Assembly: GCF_011008845.1 (NCBI RefSeq) | Contig: NZ_JAAIWM010000001.1 | Coordinates: forward strand, 310,001-374,000 | DNA: 64,000 nt | Direction: 5' to 3' | From: Bacillus mesophilus | Lineage (GTDB): Bacteria > Bacillota > Bacilli > Bacillales > SA4 | Shown: one piece after another, positions 25,638-34,329 of the stretch | Layout of the letters: every line of letters begins with the position of its first letter | Numbering within the stretch: the stretch's first letter is position 1 | The notes under the pieces: model-generated | Databases searched by the model: none | Seen by the model: the letters and a program-made list of their open reading frames with translations, nothing else | What the model was told of the DNA's origin: nothing | Made by a program: the position numbers and the translations under genes

Positions 25638-25998
25638 TGAGTATCTCCTCGATTTTGTTTACTAGTTCCAATGGGCTAAATGGTTTTGACATAAAGTAAT
25701 TGGCCCCAGCTTCTAATACCGTTTCTTGGTCAGTCTTTTGACTCTTTGCAGAGAGCATCATCATTTTCACATGCTTTTTATCTGGAAGCTGACGAACCTT
25801 TTCTATAATTTCTAGTCCCGTATATACCGGCATCATATAATCTAATATGATTAGGTCATAATTATTTTCGAGTATGAGTTGTAAAGCCTCTTCCCCATCA
25901 GATGCTTCATCTATTAGATAGCCTTCATCCTCGAGCGTGTCAACCACTAACATTCTTAACACTTCTTCGTCTTCTGCTAGAAGTACCTTTTTTGCCAT
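25627..25998 (-). CDS. Single-domain response regulator
   Basis: A 123-residue CheY-like receiver: LLAEDEEVL (acidic pocket), LIILDYMMP (phosphoacceptor Asp about 54), MLSAKS (Thr replaced by Ser) and FMSKPFSP (Lys). There is no output domain, so it relays phosphate or signals by protein contact. It overlaps the hybrid kinase by 11 bases and follows the glycosyltransferase by 26 bases. GAGGGGG precedes the ATG. Confidence 0.92.
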   Translation of the reverse strand: MAKKVLLAEDEEVLRMLVVDTLEDEGYLIDEASDGEEALQLILENNYDLIILDYMMPVYTGLEIIEKVRQLPDKKHVKMMMLSAKSQKTDQETVLEAGANYFMSKPFSPLELVNKIEEILSEN

Positions 25999-26024
25999 AT
26001 TAATCCCCCTCTAACTTTTATTAC

Positions 26025-27452
26025 TTATGATTCATTTGAAACACCTTTTCTAATCATTTCGCCCCAACCATTTTTCCGACGAATAGTTTGCCATATACCC
26101 TCACATCTCCAAAGTACGGTTAATGGTCGATACCAAAGGGACTCTGTGAAGGAATAGAAGAACAGTCTAATAATATCTGTAACTTTAGGAAATTTACGTA
26201 AACTCCATTCTTCCAAAAGAACAGCCATCATGGAATATAAAGATCCATATAAAAAGGAGATCAGAAATAAAAGGATTGCAAACTCTATATAAATACCACC
26301 CAAGAACAAAGAGAAAATCATTATTATAAATCCAAATAACTCGATAACTGGACCTAGGAATTCAACAAAAAGAAAATAAGGCATGGAAATAAAGCCAATG
26401 CTACCGTACTTAGGATTGAAGAATAACTTTTTATGAATCCAAAGACTCTCAAAAAGGCCACGATGCCAACGTGATCGTTGTCTTCTTAGAAATTTAGTGG
26501 ATTCCGGTGCTTCCGTCCAACAAACTGGATCAGCTACATAAACAATTCTTTTTTTCTCTTTACGCTCTTTTATAAGCCTATGAAGCCTTACCACTAGCTC
26601 CATATCTTCCCCAACCGTGTTATGGTTATAGCCACCTGCCTCTACAACCCATTTCTTTGAGAAAACCCCGAATGCTCCTGAAACAATTAATAATAAATTA
26701 TGCCGACTCATTCCCACCCTACCCATTAGGAATGCCCGTAAGTACTCTATTACCTGCATGATGACTATCGGCTTTGTTGATAATCCTATTTTTACCATTT
26801 CTCCGTTTTCAATCTTACATCCGTTTGCAATTCTTATACTTCCACCTGATCCGATTACATCTCCATCCGAATCAATGATAGGTTTCATTACCTTTAAAAA
26901 GGCATCTCGTTCAAGAATGGAGTCTCCGTCTAGTGAACAAAAATAAGGATAATTAGATGCGTTAATCCCCGCGTTTAGTGCATCCGCTTTACCACCATTC
27001 TCTTTATCAATGACAAAAAGGTTTCCATAGATCTTTGATTGATAAACTGCCTTTATTGGTTGTGCATTAATTTTAAGCTGCACTACCTTATTTATTTCAA
27101 CCATTTGAAATCTGTTAATCAGTTTTTCTAATGTATCATCTTTAGATCCGTCATTAATTACAATAACCTCATATTCAGGGTACTCAATACTCAGAAGAGA
27201 GCGAACACTACCATATATTCCAGCAGATTCATTATATGCAGGAACTAAAATGGATACAGGCTTTGTGTAACTTACCTGAAGAATATCTTGGTAAGGCTCA
27301 CGATCATCAAGTTGATATTGTCGTCTAAGCTGAGCAAAGGAAATGACCAGCATCCCCGTGTAAAATAGAATGACTAACACCATATATGAGAGGAATATCC
27401 ATCCTCCAATCCATATTATATTGTGCCATATATTACTTTCTAGAAATCCCAT
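26025..27452 (-). CDS. Processive family 2 glycosyltransferase (cellulose-synthase-like)
   Basis: A 475-residue membrane glycosyltransferase with an N-terminal helix (about 10-35), the GT2 catalytic part (VPAYNES, INDGSKDD, SLDGDS as DxD, GED) and RRQRSRWHRG as the Q/RxxRW motif of processive synthases. C-terminal helices follow (PYFLFVEFLGPVIELFGFII and others). It likely polymerises a surface polysaccharide; the sugar is unknown. It resembles PgaC/IcaA-type enzymes. The ATG at 27452 is right after the HEAT gene stop (TAA, A, ATG), with AAGGA inside that gene; a longer upstream frame (to 27545) overlaps the HEAT gene and is rejected. Confidence 0.88.
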   Translation of the reverse strand: MGFLESNIWHNIIWIGGWIFLSYMVLVILFYTGMLVISFAQLRRQYQLDDREPYQDILQVSYTKPVSILVPAYNESAGIYGSVRSLLSIEYPEYEVIVINDGSKDDTLEKLINRFQMVEINKVVQLKINAQPIKAVYQSKIYGNLFVIDKENGGKADALNAGINASNYPYFCSLDGDSILERDAFLKVMKPIIDSDGDVIGSGGSIRIANGCKIENGEMVKIGLSTKPIVIMQVIEYLRAFLMGRVGMSRHNLLLIVSGAFGVFSKKWVVEAGGYNHNTVGEDMELVVRLHRLIKERKEKKRIVYVADPVCWTEAPESTKFLRRQRSRWHRGLFESLWIHKKLFFNPKYGSIGFISMPYFLFVEFLGPVIELFGFIIMIFSLFLGGIYIEFAILLFLISFLYGSLYSMMAVLLEEWSLRKFPKVTDIIRLFFYSFTESLWYRPLTVLWRCEGIWQTIRRKNGWGEMIRKGVSNES

Positions 27453-27453
27453 T

Positions 27454-28491
27454 TTACGATCCTTTCTCGAGCCATTCCAATGCCATATCACGCGCAAATT
27501 GATCGTGTGATTGCAACGAAATTTCCTTAAGTAGCTCAGCCCCATTTGGATACCTAGATATTGCTTGTCCCGCTTGTTGCCTCACCACAAAGATTCCGTC
27601 GCTCATTCTTTCAATTATTAATGGTATATATTCTTTTTTTCGCACCGAAGCACAGATCTTAAGGGCCATTAATCGTTCTTCATAACTTTCTGATTCCAAA
27701 TGCCTCTTCAATTCTTCTTGTGTTAAGGGTGTTGAAAGATATGATAATGCTTTTAAAGACCGAATCCTTATTTCATCATTTTCATCAATGAGTTGTGCTA
27801 TTAGGAGCTGGTTACATTCATGCCGATTTTCGATACCGACGATATCTATAATTATTAATTTAAACTTTAATGGAAGTTTGTAGAATTTTTCTAAAAACTC
27901 ATCCAATGTATCATTAGCCATATTACTAAACAATAGGCGATATACAAATTCAGAAAAGTCATGTTTATTTGAGAGCAGAAGGTTAGCTAATTCGGGATGA
28001 TCAAACTTTACCATGAGCTTCAGGATTTGGACTGCCTCTGCCTCACTAAGAATGGTTTTAGAATGATAGAACCTGACTACCTCATCTAATAAGCTCTTCA
28101 TTCTAAAGGATTCAATATTATATAATACATTCATCCTGATACTCCATCTTCGGTGGTACAAATTACTTTTATATCGTTCCAAAAAATACATCTCAGCAAA
28201 AGATTGCATTCTTTTTTCTAAATCTACACCTTCTACTACATTTGCAAATTCGTTTAGCAGTTCTTCAATTGCTACATATTTGACATAGGTATCAGGTAAT
28301 AGTTGTCTAGACGATTCACCCTTATAAAGATAGCGAAACAAATGATCTCGGTTTTCTTCTTTATAAGCATCAATTTTTCTTCTAATATGATTCTCAATCG
28401 CTTTTCTAATCGTTAAATATAGAAATAGGATAGAGAGTAAAAAGAGTAAAAAGGTTATTACAAAAATTAGATAGAAGATTATATTCCCCAC
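27454..28491 (-). CDS. Membrane-anchored HEAT-repeat protein
   Basis: A 345-residue protein with one N-terminal membrane helix (FYLIFVITFLLFLLSILFLY, about 6-25) and a cytosolic alpha-solenoid. HEAT-like units are seen, such as LLIAQLIDENDEIRIRSLKA and LIIERMSDGIFVVRQQAGQA. It has no enzymatic motif. It starts with GTG at 28491, two bases after the stop of the Hpt-GGDEF gene. It probably scaffolds the glycosyltransferase, whose gene begins one base after its stop codon. Confidence 0.85.
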   Translation of the reverse strand: MGNIIFYLIFVITFLLFLLSILFLYLTIRKAIENHIRRKIDAYKEENRDHLFRYLYKGESSRQLLPDTYVKYVAIEELLNEFANVVEGVDLEKRMQSFAEMYFLERYKSNLYHRRWSIRMNVLYNIESFRMKSLLDEVVRFYHSKTILSEAEAVQILKLMVKFDHPELANLLLSNKHDFSEFVYRLLFSNMANDTLDEFLEKFYKLPLKFKLIIIDIVGIENRHECNQLLIAQLIDENDEIRIRSLKALSYLSTPLTQEELKRHLESESYEERLMALKICASVRKKEYIPLIIERMSDGIFVVRQQAGQAISRYPNGAELLKEISLQSHDQFARDMALEWLEKGS

Positions 28492-28493
28492 TT

Positions 28494-30110
28494 CTATTTC
28501 ATCCTTTGTATAAGTCTTTTTAATCTAGCTTCTAATTCAGAAAGATTAAAAGGCTTTGTAATATAATCGTCTGCTCCTAATTGTAACCCTCTGGAAATAT
28601 CCTGTTCACTTTTCCGTGATGTTAACATCACGATATTATATTGGTTTATATCTCTTTCGGCTCTTATTCTTTGAAGGACCTCTAAGCCATCCATTCGCGG
28701 CATCATACCATCTAAAAGAAGAATGTAGGGATCTTCACTCTTATACCAATCAGACTCGAAAAATTTAGCTCCATCTCTAAATGCCTGGGCATCTATTTGA
28801 ATGGATTCTTCTTTTTTCATATTCTCAATCATTTCAATAATCATCGTTCTGATAATAGGATCATCATCGACAACCCCAACTTTAACTATCTTTTTTGGAG
28901 CAGTACCTTCATTACTAGTTACTACCTTGATACAGTTCCTACCAGAATTCTTTGCTTCATACAATGCTGAGTCTGCAAGCTCTAGCCATTCTTCCATTCT
29001 TTTTGCATTACTAGTTACCTCAACTAATCCACCTGAAACTGTAATATGAAACTGTTGATCATTTTCTACAAACTGTTTTTTAGCAAAACGATCAAGAATT
29101 ACTTTTAGTTTCGCCTCTGCATTAATACTATTTGTCCGAGGCATTAATACAACAAATTCCTCTCCACCAAAACGAATTAAAATATCGATACTACTTAACT
29201 CTTGCTTAAGAAAACCAGCGAACTCTCGAAGGATTTTATCTCCTACAAGATGTCCGTATGTATCATTAATATGTTTAAAATAATCAAGATCAAGTATAGC
29301 AAGGGAAAAATTTTCGGAATTACGGACAATTTCACTTTGAAAAAGCTCAAATACTTGTCCTAAATACTTTCTGTTATAAACTAATGTAAGTTCATCAACT
29401 AATACCAAATGGTCAATTAGTTCCTTACGTTCTAGTTGTCTCTTTACTCTAACAATGAATTCATCCATATCGAAGGGTTTCTCAATAAAATCATCAGCAC
29501 CCATTTGGTAGCTCTTCATCCTTACTTCTTTCTGATTGTTATCACTAATCATAATAGTTGGGATGAATTGCTGTTTCATTTTGTCTTTCAAATAATGCAA
29601 CACATCTAAATCTGAAGTTGAGTTTATAGAAACGCCTACAATGATACAGTCAGGCTTTAATTCATATAGCAATGAAACTGCTCGATTAGAATCCGTTAAT
29701 GCTGTCACAAGGATTTCCTCTTTTTCGAGCTCATCCTTAACATGCATTAAGAAAGCAGGATCATTATGGATGAATAGGACAAGAGGTTTATTGCCTTTAT
29801 AACTCACTTTTTTTGTTAATGCTAGGGACTCTTCTGACTCATTATAGTAACAAACTGAAAGGAGCGGCATTAAGTACTCCTTTAAATCCTTCTGCCTCCA
29901 TATTCGGTCATCATTTTCGGATAATGAATGGATTAGCTCTCTTGAAGTTTGGCCAATTTCATTTAATCCGATCGTCTCCGCTGTACCAGTAATAGAGTGA
30001 AGAAATCGGTACACTTCCTCATGAGATGTTTCTTCTACATTATCGTTATCAAACCATATATTAAGTTGTTTTCTAACATTATTTATTAATAAATCTCGGT
30101 ACTTTTGCAC
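28494..30110 (-). CDS. Hpt-REC-GGDEF-REC diguanylate cyclase
   Basis: A 538-residue cytoplasmic protein. An N-terminal Hpt-like helix carries the His (YRFLHSITGTAETIG, His about 38). The first receiver (about 110-225) lacks the phosphoacceptor Asp: CIIVGVSIN sits where LDxMMP is expected. A GGDEF domain follows with intact RFGGEEFVVLMP. The C-terminal receiver has the Asp (LLLDGMMP). The enzyme can make c-di-GMP and may take phosphate from the hybrid kinase through the Hpt and second receiver. It starts with GTG at 30110. It is the first gene of the five-gene operon. Confidence 0.88.
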   Translation of the reverse strand: MQKYRDLLINNVRKQLNIWFDNDNVEETSHEEVYRFLHSITGTAETIGLNEIGQTSRELIHSLSENDDRIWRQKDLKEYLMPLLSVCYYNESEESLALTKKVSYKGNKPLVLFIHNDPAFLMHVKDELEKEEILVTALTDSNRAVSLLYELKPDCIIVGVSINSTSDLDVLHYLKDKMKQQFIPTIMISDNNQKEVRMKSYQMGADDFIEKPFDMDEFIVRVKRQLERKELIDHLVLVDELTLVYNRKYLGQVFELFQSEIVRNSENFSLAILDLDYFKHINDTYGHLVGDKILREFAGFLKQELSSIDILIRFGGEEFVVLMPRTNSINAEAKLKVILDRFAKKQFVENDQQFHITVSGGLVEVTSNAKRMEEWLELADSALYEAKNSGRNCIKVVTSNEGTAPKKIVKVGVVDDDPIIRTMIIEMIENMKKEESIQIDAQAFRDGAKFFESDWYKSEDPYILLLDGMMPRMDGLEVLQRIRAERDINQYNIVMLTSRKSEQDISRGLQLGADDYITKPFNLSELEARLKRLIQRMK

Positions 30111-30191
30111 TATTTTTCACTATCCTTAAGCAATTAAGATACACTTATAATATCAATAACCAGCTTTCAGTTAAACTAAACTATCTAGAAA

Positions 30192-30225
30192 AGCCTAAAA
30201 AGGTAGGAAAGTTCCTTTTTAGGCT
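30192..30225 (-). terminator. Possible terminator of cheV
   Basis: Stem AGCCTAAAAAGG/CCTTTTTAGGCT (30192-30203 with 30214-30225), followed on the minus strand by TTTCTAG. The U-tract is short. Confidence 0.6.
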
Positions 30226-30266
30226 CTAATTTTTCATACATTGTCCATTTGGAATTTTCATTTTAA

Positions 30267-30306
30267 ACTTAGGTTGCCCCTAATCTACTTAGGTTGCCCC
30301 TAATCT
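30267..30306. repeat. Two perfect tandem 20-bp repeats
   Basis: The unit ACTTAGGTTGCCCCTAATCT occurs twice with no gap (30267-30286 and 30287-30306). It lies in the gap between cheV and its downstream terminator. Confidence 0.9.
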
Positions 30307-30374
30307 CCACTAACAATGAGCAAACAAGCACTTGATTGGACAAAGTTTGTCATTAGATTATTAAATCAGCTAAC

Positions 30375-31286
30375 TTATAGAATAAGTTGGTCAATAATTT
30401 GGACAAGCTCAGCAATCTCAGGTTTACTAACCTGAGCATCTGCGCCTACCTGTTTCCCCTTATGCTGTTGGTCGTTTGTAATAAGAGAAGAGAAAATTAC
30501 AATCGGTAGTACAGATAGCTGGGGATCATCCTTCACCTTTTTTGTTAAATGTAGACCATCCATTTGGGGCATCTCAATATCTGTAATCATGATTTGAAGT
30601 TCTTCTTTAATTTCCTTATTTGTCTTTAATTCCTCTAAATAAGAAAAAGCATCCTTTCCATTTTCAAAAAATTGAAGATTATTGTAGCCTGCCTCAGATA
30701 ATGTATCCTGAATTAATTTTCTTAACAGTGGTGAATCCTCTACTATCATAAGTTTCTTGGTTGAACGCTCTCTTGTACCTAAAGCAGATAACCGGTCTTT
30801 CGTTATACCAGAAGCTGGATTGATATCCACTACGATTTTTTCAAAATCTAGTAGAAGAATCATTCCGTTCTCTTGCTTTACAACACCTGTAATTTGGCTT
30901 TCTAAACCATTGTACATGTCAGATGGTTTTTCTATTTGATTCCATGAAATTCTGTGAATTTGGGATACTGAATGAACATGGAAAACCATTTTAGTTTTAT
31001 TAAATTCAGTTACAATAAATTTATCTTGTTCTGTTTGTTCAGTGACAGGATAACCAAGTGCTTTTGCCACATTAACAACAGGAAGTACCTCACCACGAAT
31101 ATCAATAATTCCTTCAATATTAGGGTGTGACCGTGGAATCTTCGTGATTGGAGCAGGCTGGATAATTTCTTTTACTTTAATAACATTAATACCAAATGTA
31201 CTATCAGCTATTGTGAATTCAACAATTTCTAACTCATTTGTCCCGCTTTCAAGCAATATACCTCTTTGATTATCAGTCATTATCAT
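30375..31286 (-). CDS. cheV: Chemotaxis coupling protein CheV (CheW-receiver fusion)
   Basis: A 303-residue protein. The CheW-like domain (about 10-160) has ESGTNELEIVEFTI and FHVHSVSQIHRISWNQIEKP. The receiver (about 175-300) has MIVEDSPLLRKLI, MITDIEMPQMDG (phosphoacceptor Asp) and IFSSLITN. In B. subtilis CheV couples chemoreceptors to CheA and aids adaptation. The start MIMTDNQ at 31286 is chosen for its spacing to GAAGGG; nearby ATGs are possible. It lies next to patA and ykyB in B. subtilis, which fits this region. Confidence 0.9.
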   Translation of the reverse strand: MIMTDNQRGILLESGTNELEIVEFTIADSTFGINVIKVKEIIQPAPITKIPRSHPNIEGIIDIRGEVLPVVNVAKALGYPVTEQTEQDKFIVTEFNKTKMVFHVHSVSQIHRISWNQIEKPSDMYNGLESQITGVVKQENGMILLLDFEKIVVDINPASGITKDRLSALGTRERSTKKLMIVEDSPLLRKLIQDTLSEAGYNNLQFFENGKDAFSYLEELKTNKEIKEELQIMITDIEMPQMDGLHLTKKVKDDPQLSVLPIVIFSSLITNDQQHKGKQVGADAQVSKPEIAELVQIIDQLIL

Positions 31287-31462
31287 ACGCATCCCTTCAA
31301 TGTCTTCTTTATTATTATATCGACACGTTTCGACTTTGTTTGCATCGTTTTATTAAAATATATATATATTTTGTGAAAATGTTTATGTGGGCCTGGTTCT
31401 CTTCCTACTGATGATTACCGAGGGTATATATCTTGAAGTCAGTAGACGATTCTAAATTATAA

Positions 31463-31665
31463 AGAACAAAAGGGGCAAGCGCCCTGTTTAGCCCGACAAG
31501 CAAATGTTCCTTCGAGAAAAAAGGGCGGGTTTCCCCTTTATTCTCGAAGGAACATTTGACCTAGGAAAAAGTAAACTCCCTTTTTCCCTCGAGGGGCTGG
31601 GCGTTGGAGCTGGATTACTCTACACTAGCCTTATTTATCCACTAATGATCAACTTTTATAATTTC
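31463..31665 (+). repeat. Structured intergenic repeat, copy B
   Basis: Same layout as 3431-3640. The central hairpin has a perfect 17-bp stem (31502-31518 with 31541-31557), and TTTGACCTAGGAAAAAGT is identical to copy A. It lies between cheV and the DUF1906 gene. No ORF with a ribosome binding site is in it. Confidence 0.75.
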
Positions 31666-31712
31666 CTAAAAAATAAAAAGGGATTTGTCCGGTGACAAAC
31701 CCCTCTATCTCA

Positions 31713-32363
31713 TTAATATAAGTTTTGCAATACTCGTTCATCTGCTAAATTTGTATCAATTGGACAGATATCAGAATCTCGGCCATATTGCCACAGCCAT
31801 ACATTTGCCTTACATTTTGGAGTAGCCGGATTGAATCTTGGAGCGTTACGCTCTTTTGTGACACCTACTTCCGGTTCTGCACTCCATAAAACAGTTTGTA
31901 CAGCAACCTGGTTATTTTCCTTAACCGCTTGACAATAGGCTGCCCGAAAGCCTCCCTTTACTGGATCATTATAAATCCCTACACGATAACCACTTGGATA
32001 GACGCTTTCCACCCATCCTTTAATCCACTCACTATCTACCCCGAAAAAATTTTCTATATTTGCAAAAAGTATTGTATCTTGTGGGATCCCTAGTCTTCTT
32101 GCATTAAATACAGCATTTCTTGCAGCAACTCTTCCTTTGTCGTAACCAATTGCTTCGGTAAATACATTATAAATCGGTAAAATTTTTATTCCCTTTGACC
32201 GAATAAAAGTTATTTCATCCTTGGTTAGTCCATCTGATACATTAGGAACATCTGTCAAATATCGTCCCCAGTATTTAGGAGTCCCAAAGTTCGATACTAC
32301 ACTAGAATATAAGGATTCTGTAACTCTAGCTGCTGAATCAACACCCCACACCTTACGCGCCAT
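31713..32363 (-). CDS. DUF1906-like (glycoside-hydrolase-like TIM barrel) protein
   Basis: A 216-residue protein: MARKVWGVDSAARVTESLYS, then FGTPKYWGRYLTDVPN, ILPIYN, VGIYND and VWLWQYGRDSDICPIDTNLA. These fit DUF1906, a TIM-barrel family related to glycoside hydrolase lysozymes, often cell-wall linked. It has no signal peptide from this start. I chose the ATG at 32363 because GTGGGGA precedes it; the frame is open for 31 further codons upstream. Single gene, no terminator seen. Confidence 0.75.
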   Translation of the reverse strand: MARKVWGVDSAARVTESLYSSVVSNFGTPKYWGRYLTDVPNVSDGLTKDEITFIRSKGIKILPIYNVFTEAIGYDKGRVAARNAVFNARRLGIPQDTILFANIENFFGVDSEWIKGWVESVYPSGYRVGIYNDPVKGGFRAAYCQAVKENNQVAVQTVLWSAEPEVGVTKERNAPRFNPATPKCKANVWLWQYGRDSDICPIDTNLADERVLQNLY

Positions 32364-32540
32364 TTCCCCACATCCTTCACCTTTAACTAGTTCATATATA
32401 TGTCTGGTTAAGGTTGGTTCATGTATAATTGTGCGCTCGCAACATATTAGTACCACTATGATATTAATTGTATAAACAAAATAGTTGGATTCATACTAAG
32501 ATAAGACCCCAATCTTGATCATGGAAAGGATTAATCAAAT

Positions 32541-32942
32541 ATGAATAAACTAGTTGTAATGATGACTGTATTTTTAATAGCAGCGGGATGCAATGGTGTT
32601 AATCCCTCTCCCCCAGCTGAGGAATTTACAACAAACACAAATGCCAATAACAATGATGAGCAGCAAACAACTGACGAGCAATTAGTTGATTTTAGAGAAG
32701 ATGCACAGGAGGTAAATGACACTCTATCTGTCATTGAGGCAGAATCACTTGTCCATGATTATTTAAATTTAGAGGCAGGTAGTGACACAATCGTAATGTT
32801 TGATTCTAGACTTGAAAATGGAGATTATTTAATTAGCGTATTTGATTTGTTAGAAGAAAACAAAGGGACAGCTCAACATAAAAAAGAGGGATTATACACG
32901 GTAAACCCAGACACTGGTGAAATAAAGAAATATAAAAAATAG
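32541..32942 (+). CDS. Putative lipoprotein
   Basis: A 133-residue protein with a lipoprotein signal (MTVFLIAAGC, acylated Cys about 17) and an acidic, Asn/Glu/Thr-rich linker (ANNNDEQQTTDEQ). The C-terminal part (EAESLVHDYLNLEAGSD) resembles short PepSY-like or surface-lipoprotein modules, but I do not recognise a family. The ribosome binding site GAAAGGATTAA is acceptable. It is convergent with the KinB-like gene through a shared terminator. Confidence 0.75.
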   Translation: MNKLVVMMTVFLIAAGCNGVNPSPPAEEFTTNTNANNNDEQQTTDEQLVDFREDAQEVNDTLSVIEAESLVHDYLNLEAGSDTIVMFDSRLENGDYLISVFDLLEENKGTAQHKKEGLYTVNPDTGEIKKYKK

Positions 32943-32952
32943 GTGATTTATA

Positions 32953-32990
32953 ACAAAACCTCTAATCTTAAATTAGAGGTTTTGTTTTCG
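32953..32990. terminator. Bidirectional terminator between lipoprotein and KinB-like genes
   Basis: Stem ACAAAACCTCTAA/TTAGAGGTTTTGT (32953-32965 with 32973-32985) with T-rich flank. Confidence 0.88.
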
Positions 32991-34247
32991 TTCTGTATAA
33001 TCTGTACACGGTAATATGATCGTTACCTTTGTACCAGTATTAAGATTACTATCGTACTGTATTTTCCCGTTCATTTCACGAATTAATCTATTTGAAATCA
33101 TACTACCTAATCCAGTTCCTTTTGTTTTGGTGGTATAGTAAGGAAGCCCGATTTTCTCAAGCTCCTCTCTGGTCATTCCTTTACCACTGTCTTCAATTAT
33201 AATCTCTACGGTCTCTTTATTTTTACCGTGCGTTACATTTATATTTACGTAACCTTTTTCACTAATTGATTCAATTCCGTTTTTCACGAGGTTTAATAAA
33301 GCTTGTTTTAAGTGGCTTTTATCTGCGTTCACTCTGTATGCCTGACTTATATTGAGAGATAGCTTCACATTTTGATAAGCAGCCAAGGGTTGCAGAAGGT
33401 CAATTGCATTATGTAGCACTTCGTTTAAATCCACCACTTCAAGCTCAAATTTAGTAGGCTTTGACAATGTTAAATAATCCGTAACAATTTTATTTGTCCG
33501 ATCTAATTCTTCTAGTATGACCGGATAATATTTTTTAAATTGCTGGTCCTTTGTATCTTCCCCTAAAAATTGAATGAACCCCCGTACTGTCGTAATCGGA
33601 TTTCTTACCTCGTGCGCAAATGAAGCAGCCATCTGACTTACAGTCGCTAACTTATCTAAGTAGATTGCTTCTTCTATATGTTGGTTTGAGACAATCATTC
33701 TTTCTATAACTAAGATCAGACTGAAGTATGTAATGGTAAAAGAGAAAAAATAAATCAAGTAAAAATGAAAACTTAAAAAATCAATTGTAAAATAAATAAT
33801 GGTTATATATGGCACCATATACGACACTAATATTAGTGAAGAAAACAATAATTTATGTTCCGATTTAAAAAAGGCTCTACGAAAAATTATGGCTACTACA
33901 AATGCAAGTACCGTGACTAACAATCCAACAGTAGCAAAACTACCGCCAATTACAAACAGTCTGAACAATATAGAAAAGCTCGTACAAATAACCCCTGGAA
34001 TCAATCCACCATACAGGGTCGTAATTATAATGACGAGCATTCGCAGATCAAAGTTGGTTTCACCAAGTGTCTCGATTGGATAAATCATACATAAGAAACT
34101 TGCAAATGAACCTATGATCCCATATATAATTCTTTGCTGAAAAAGAAAAGACCTCTCCCTCCTAAATGGAAAAAATAAATTTGCATTAAAGGTAAGAGAA
34201 AACAAAATCGTGATATTTACAACTAACGGCTTGATGATAGATAACAT
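32973..34247 (-). CDS. KinB-like sporulation-type sensor histidine kinase
   Basis: A 424-residue kinase with about six hydrophobic helices (residues 1-190; LytS/KinB-type sensor), HisKA (AASFAHEVRNPITTVRGFIQ) and HATPase (LVKNGIESI, IIEDSGKGMT, LPYYTTKTKGTGLGS). B. subtilis KinB is about the same length with the same architecture and starts the sporulation phosphorelay. Sequence similarity to KinB is recognisable but I do not claim one-to-one orthology. No cognate response regulator is adjacent, as is usual for sporulation kinases. Its stop lies within a bidirectional terminator hairpin shared with the lipoprotein gene, so transcription probably ends there. Confidence 0.82.
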   Translation of the reverse strand: MLSIIKPLVVNITILFSLTFNANLFFPFRRERSFLFQQRIIYGIIGSFASFLCMIYPIETLGETNFDLRMLVIIITTLYGGLIPGVICTSFSILFRLFVIGGSFATVGLLVTVLAFVVAIIFRRAFFKSEHKLLFSSLILVSYMVPYITIIYFTIDFLSFHFYLIYFFSFTITYFSLILVIERMIVSNQHIEEAIYLDKLATVSQMAASFAHEVRNPITTVRGFIQFLGEDTKDQQFKKYYPVILEELDRTNKIVTDYLTLSKPTKFELEVVDLNEVLHNAIDLLQPLAAYQNVKLSLNISQAYRVNADKSHLKQALLNLVKNGIESISEKGYVNINVTHGKNKETVEIIIEDSGKGMTREELEKIGLPYYTTKTKGTGLGSMISNRLIREMNGKIQYDSNLNTGTKVTIILPCTDYTERKQNL

Positions 34248-34329
34248 ATACAGCCTACCTTATATAGTAATTCTTACATACTATATTATCTATTAATCTC
34301 CATTTTATCTACTAATAGTTTGAAGGAAA

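Noticed and set aside
27453-27545. Upstream extension of the glycosyltransferase
   Set aside because: The longer frame overlaps the HEAT gene and begins without a ribosome binding site; the ATG at 27452 follows the HEAT stop.
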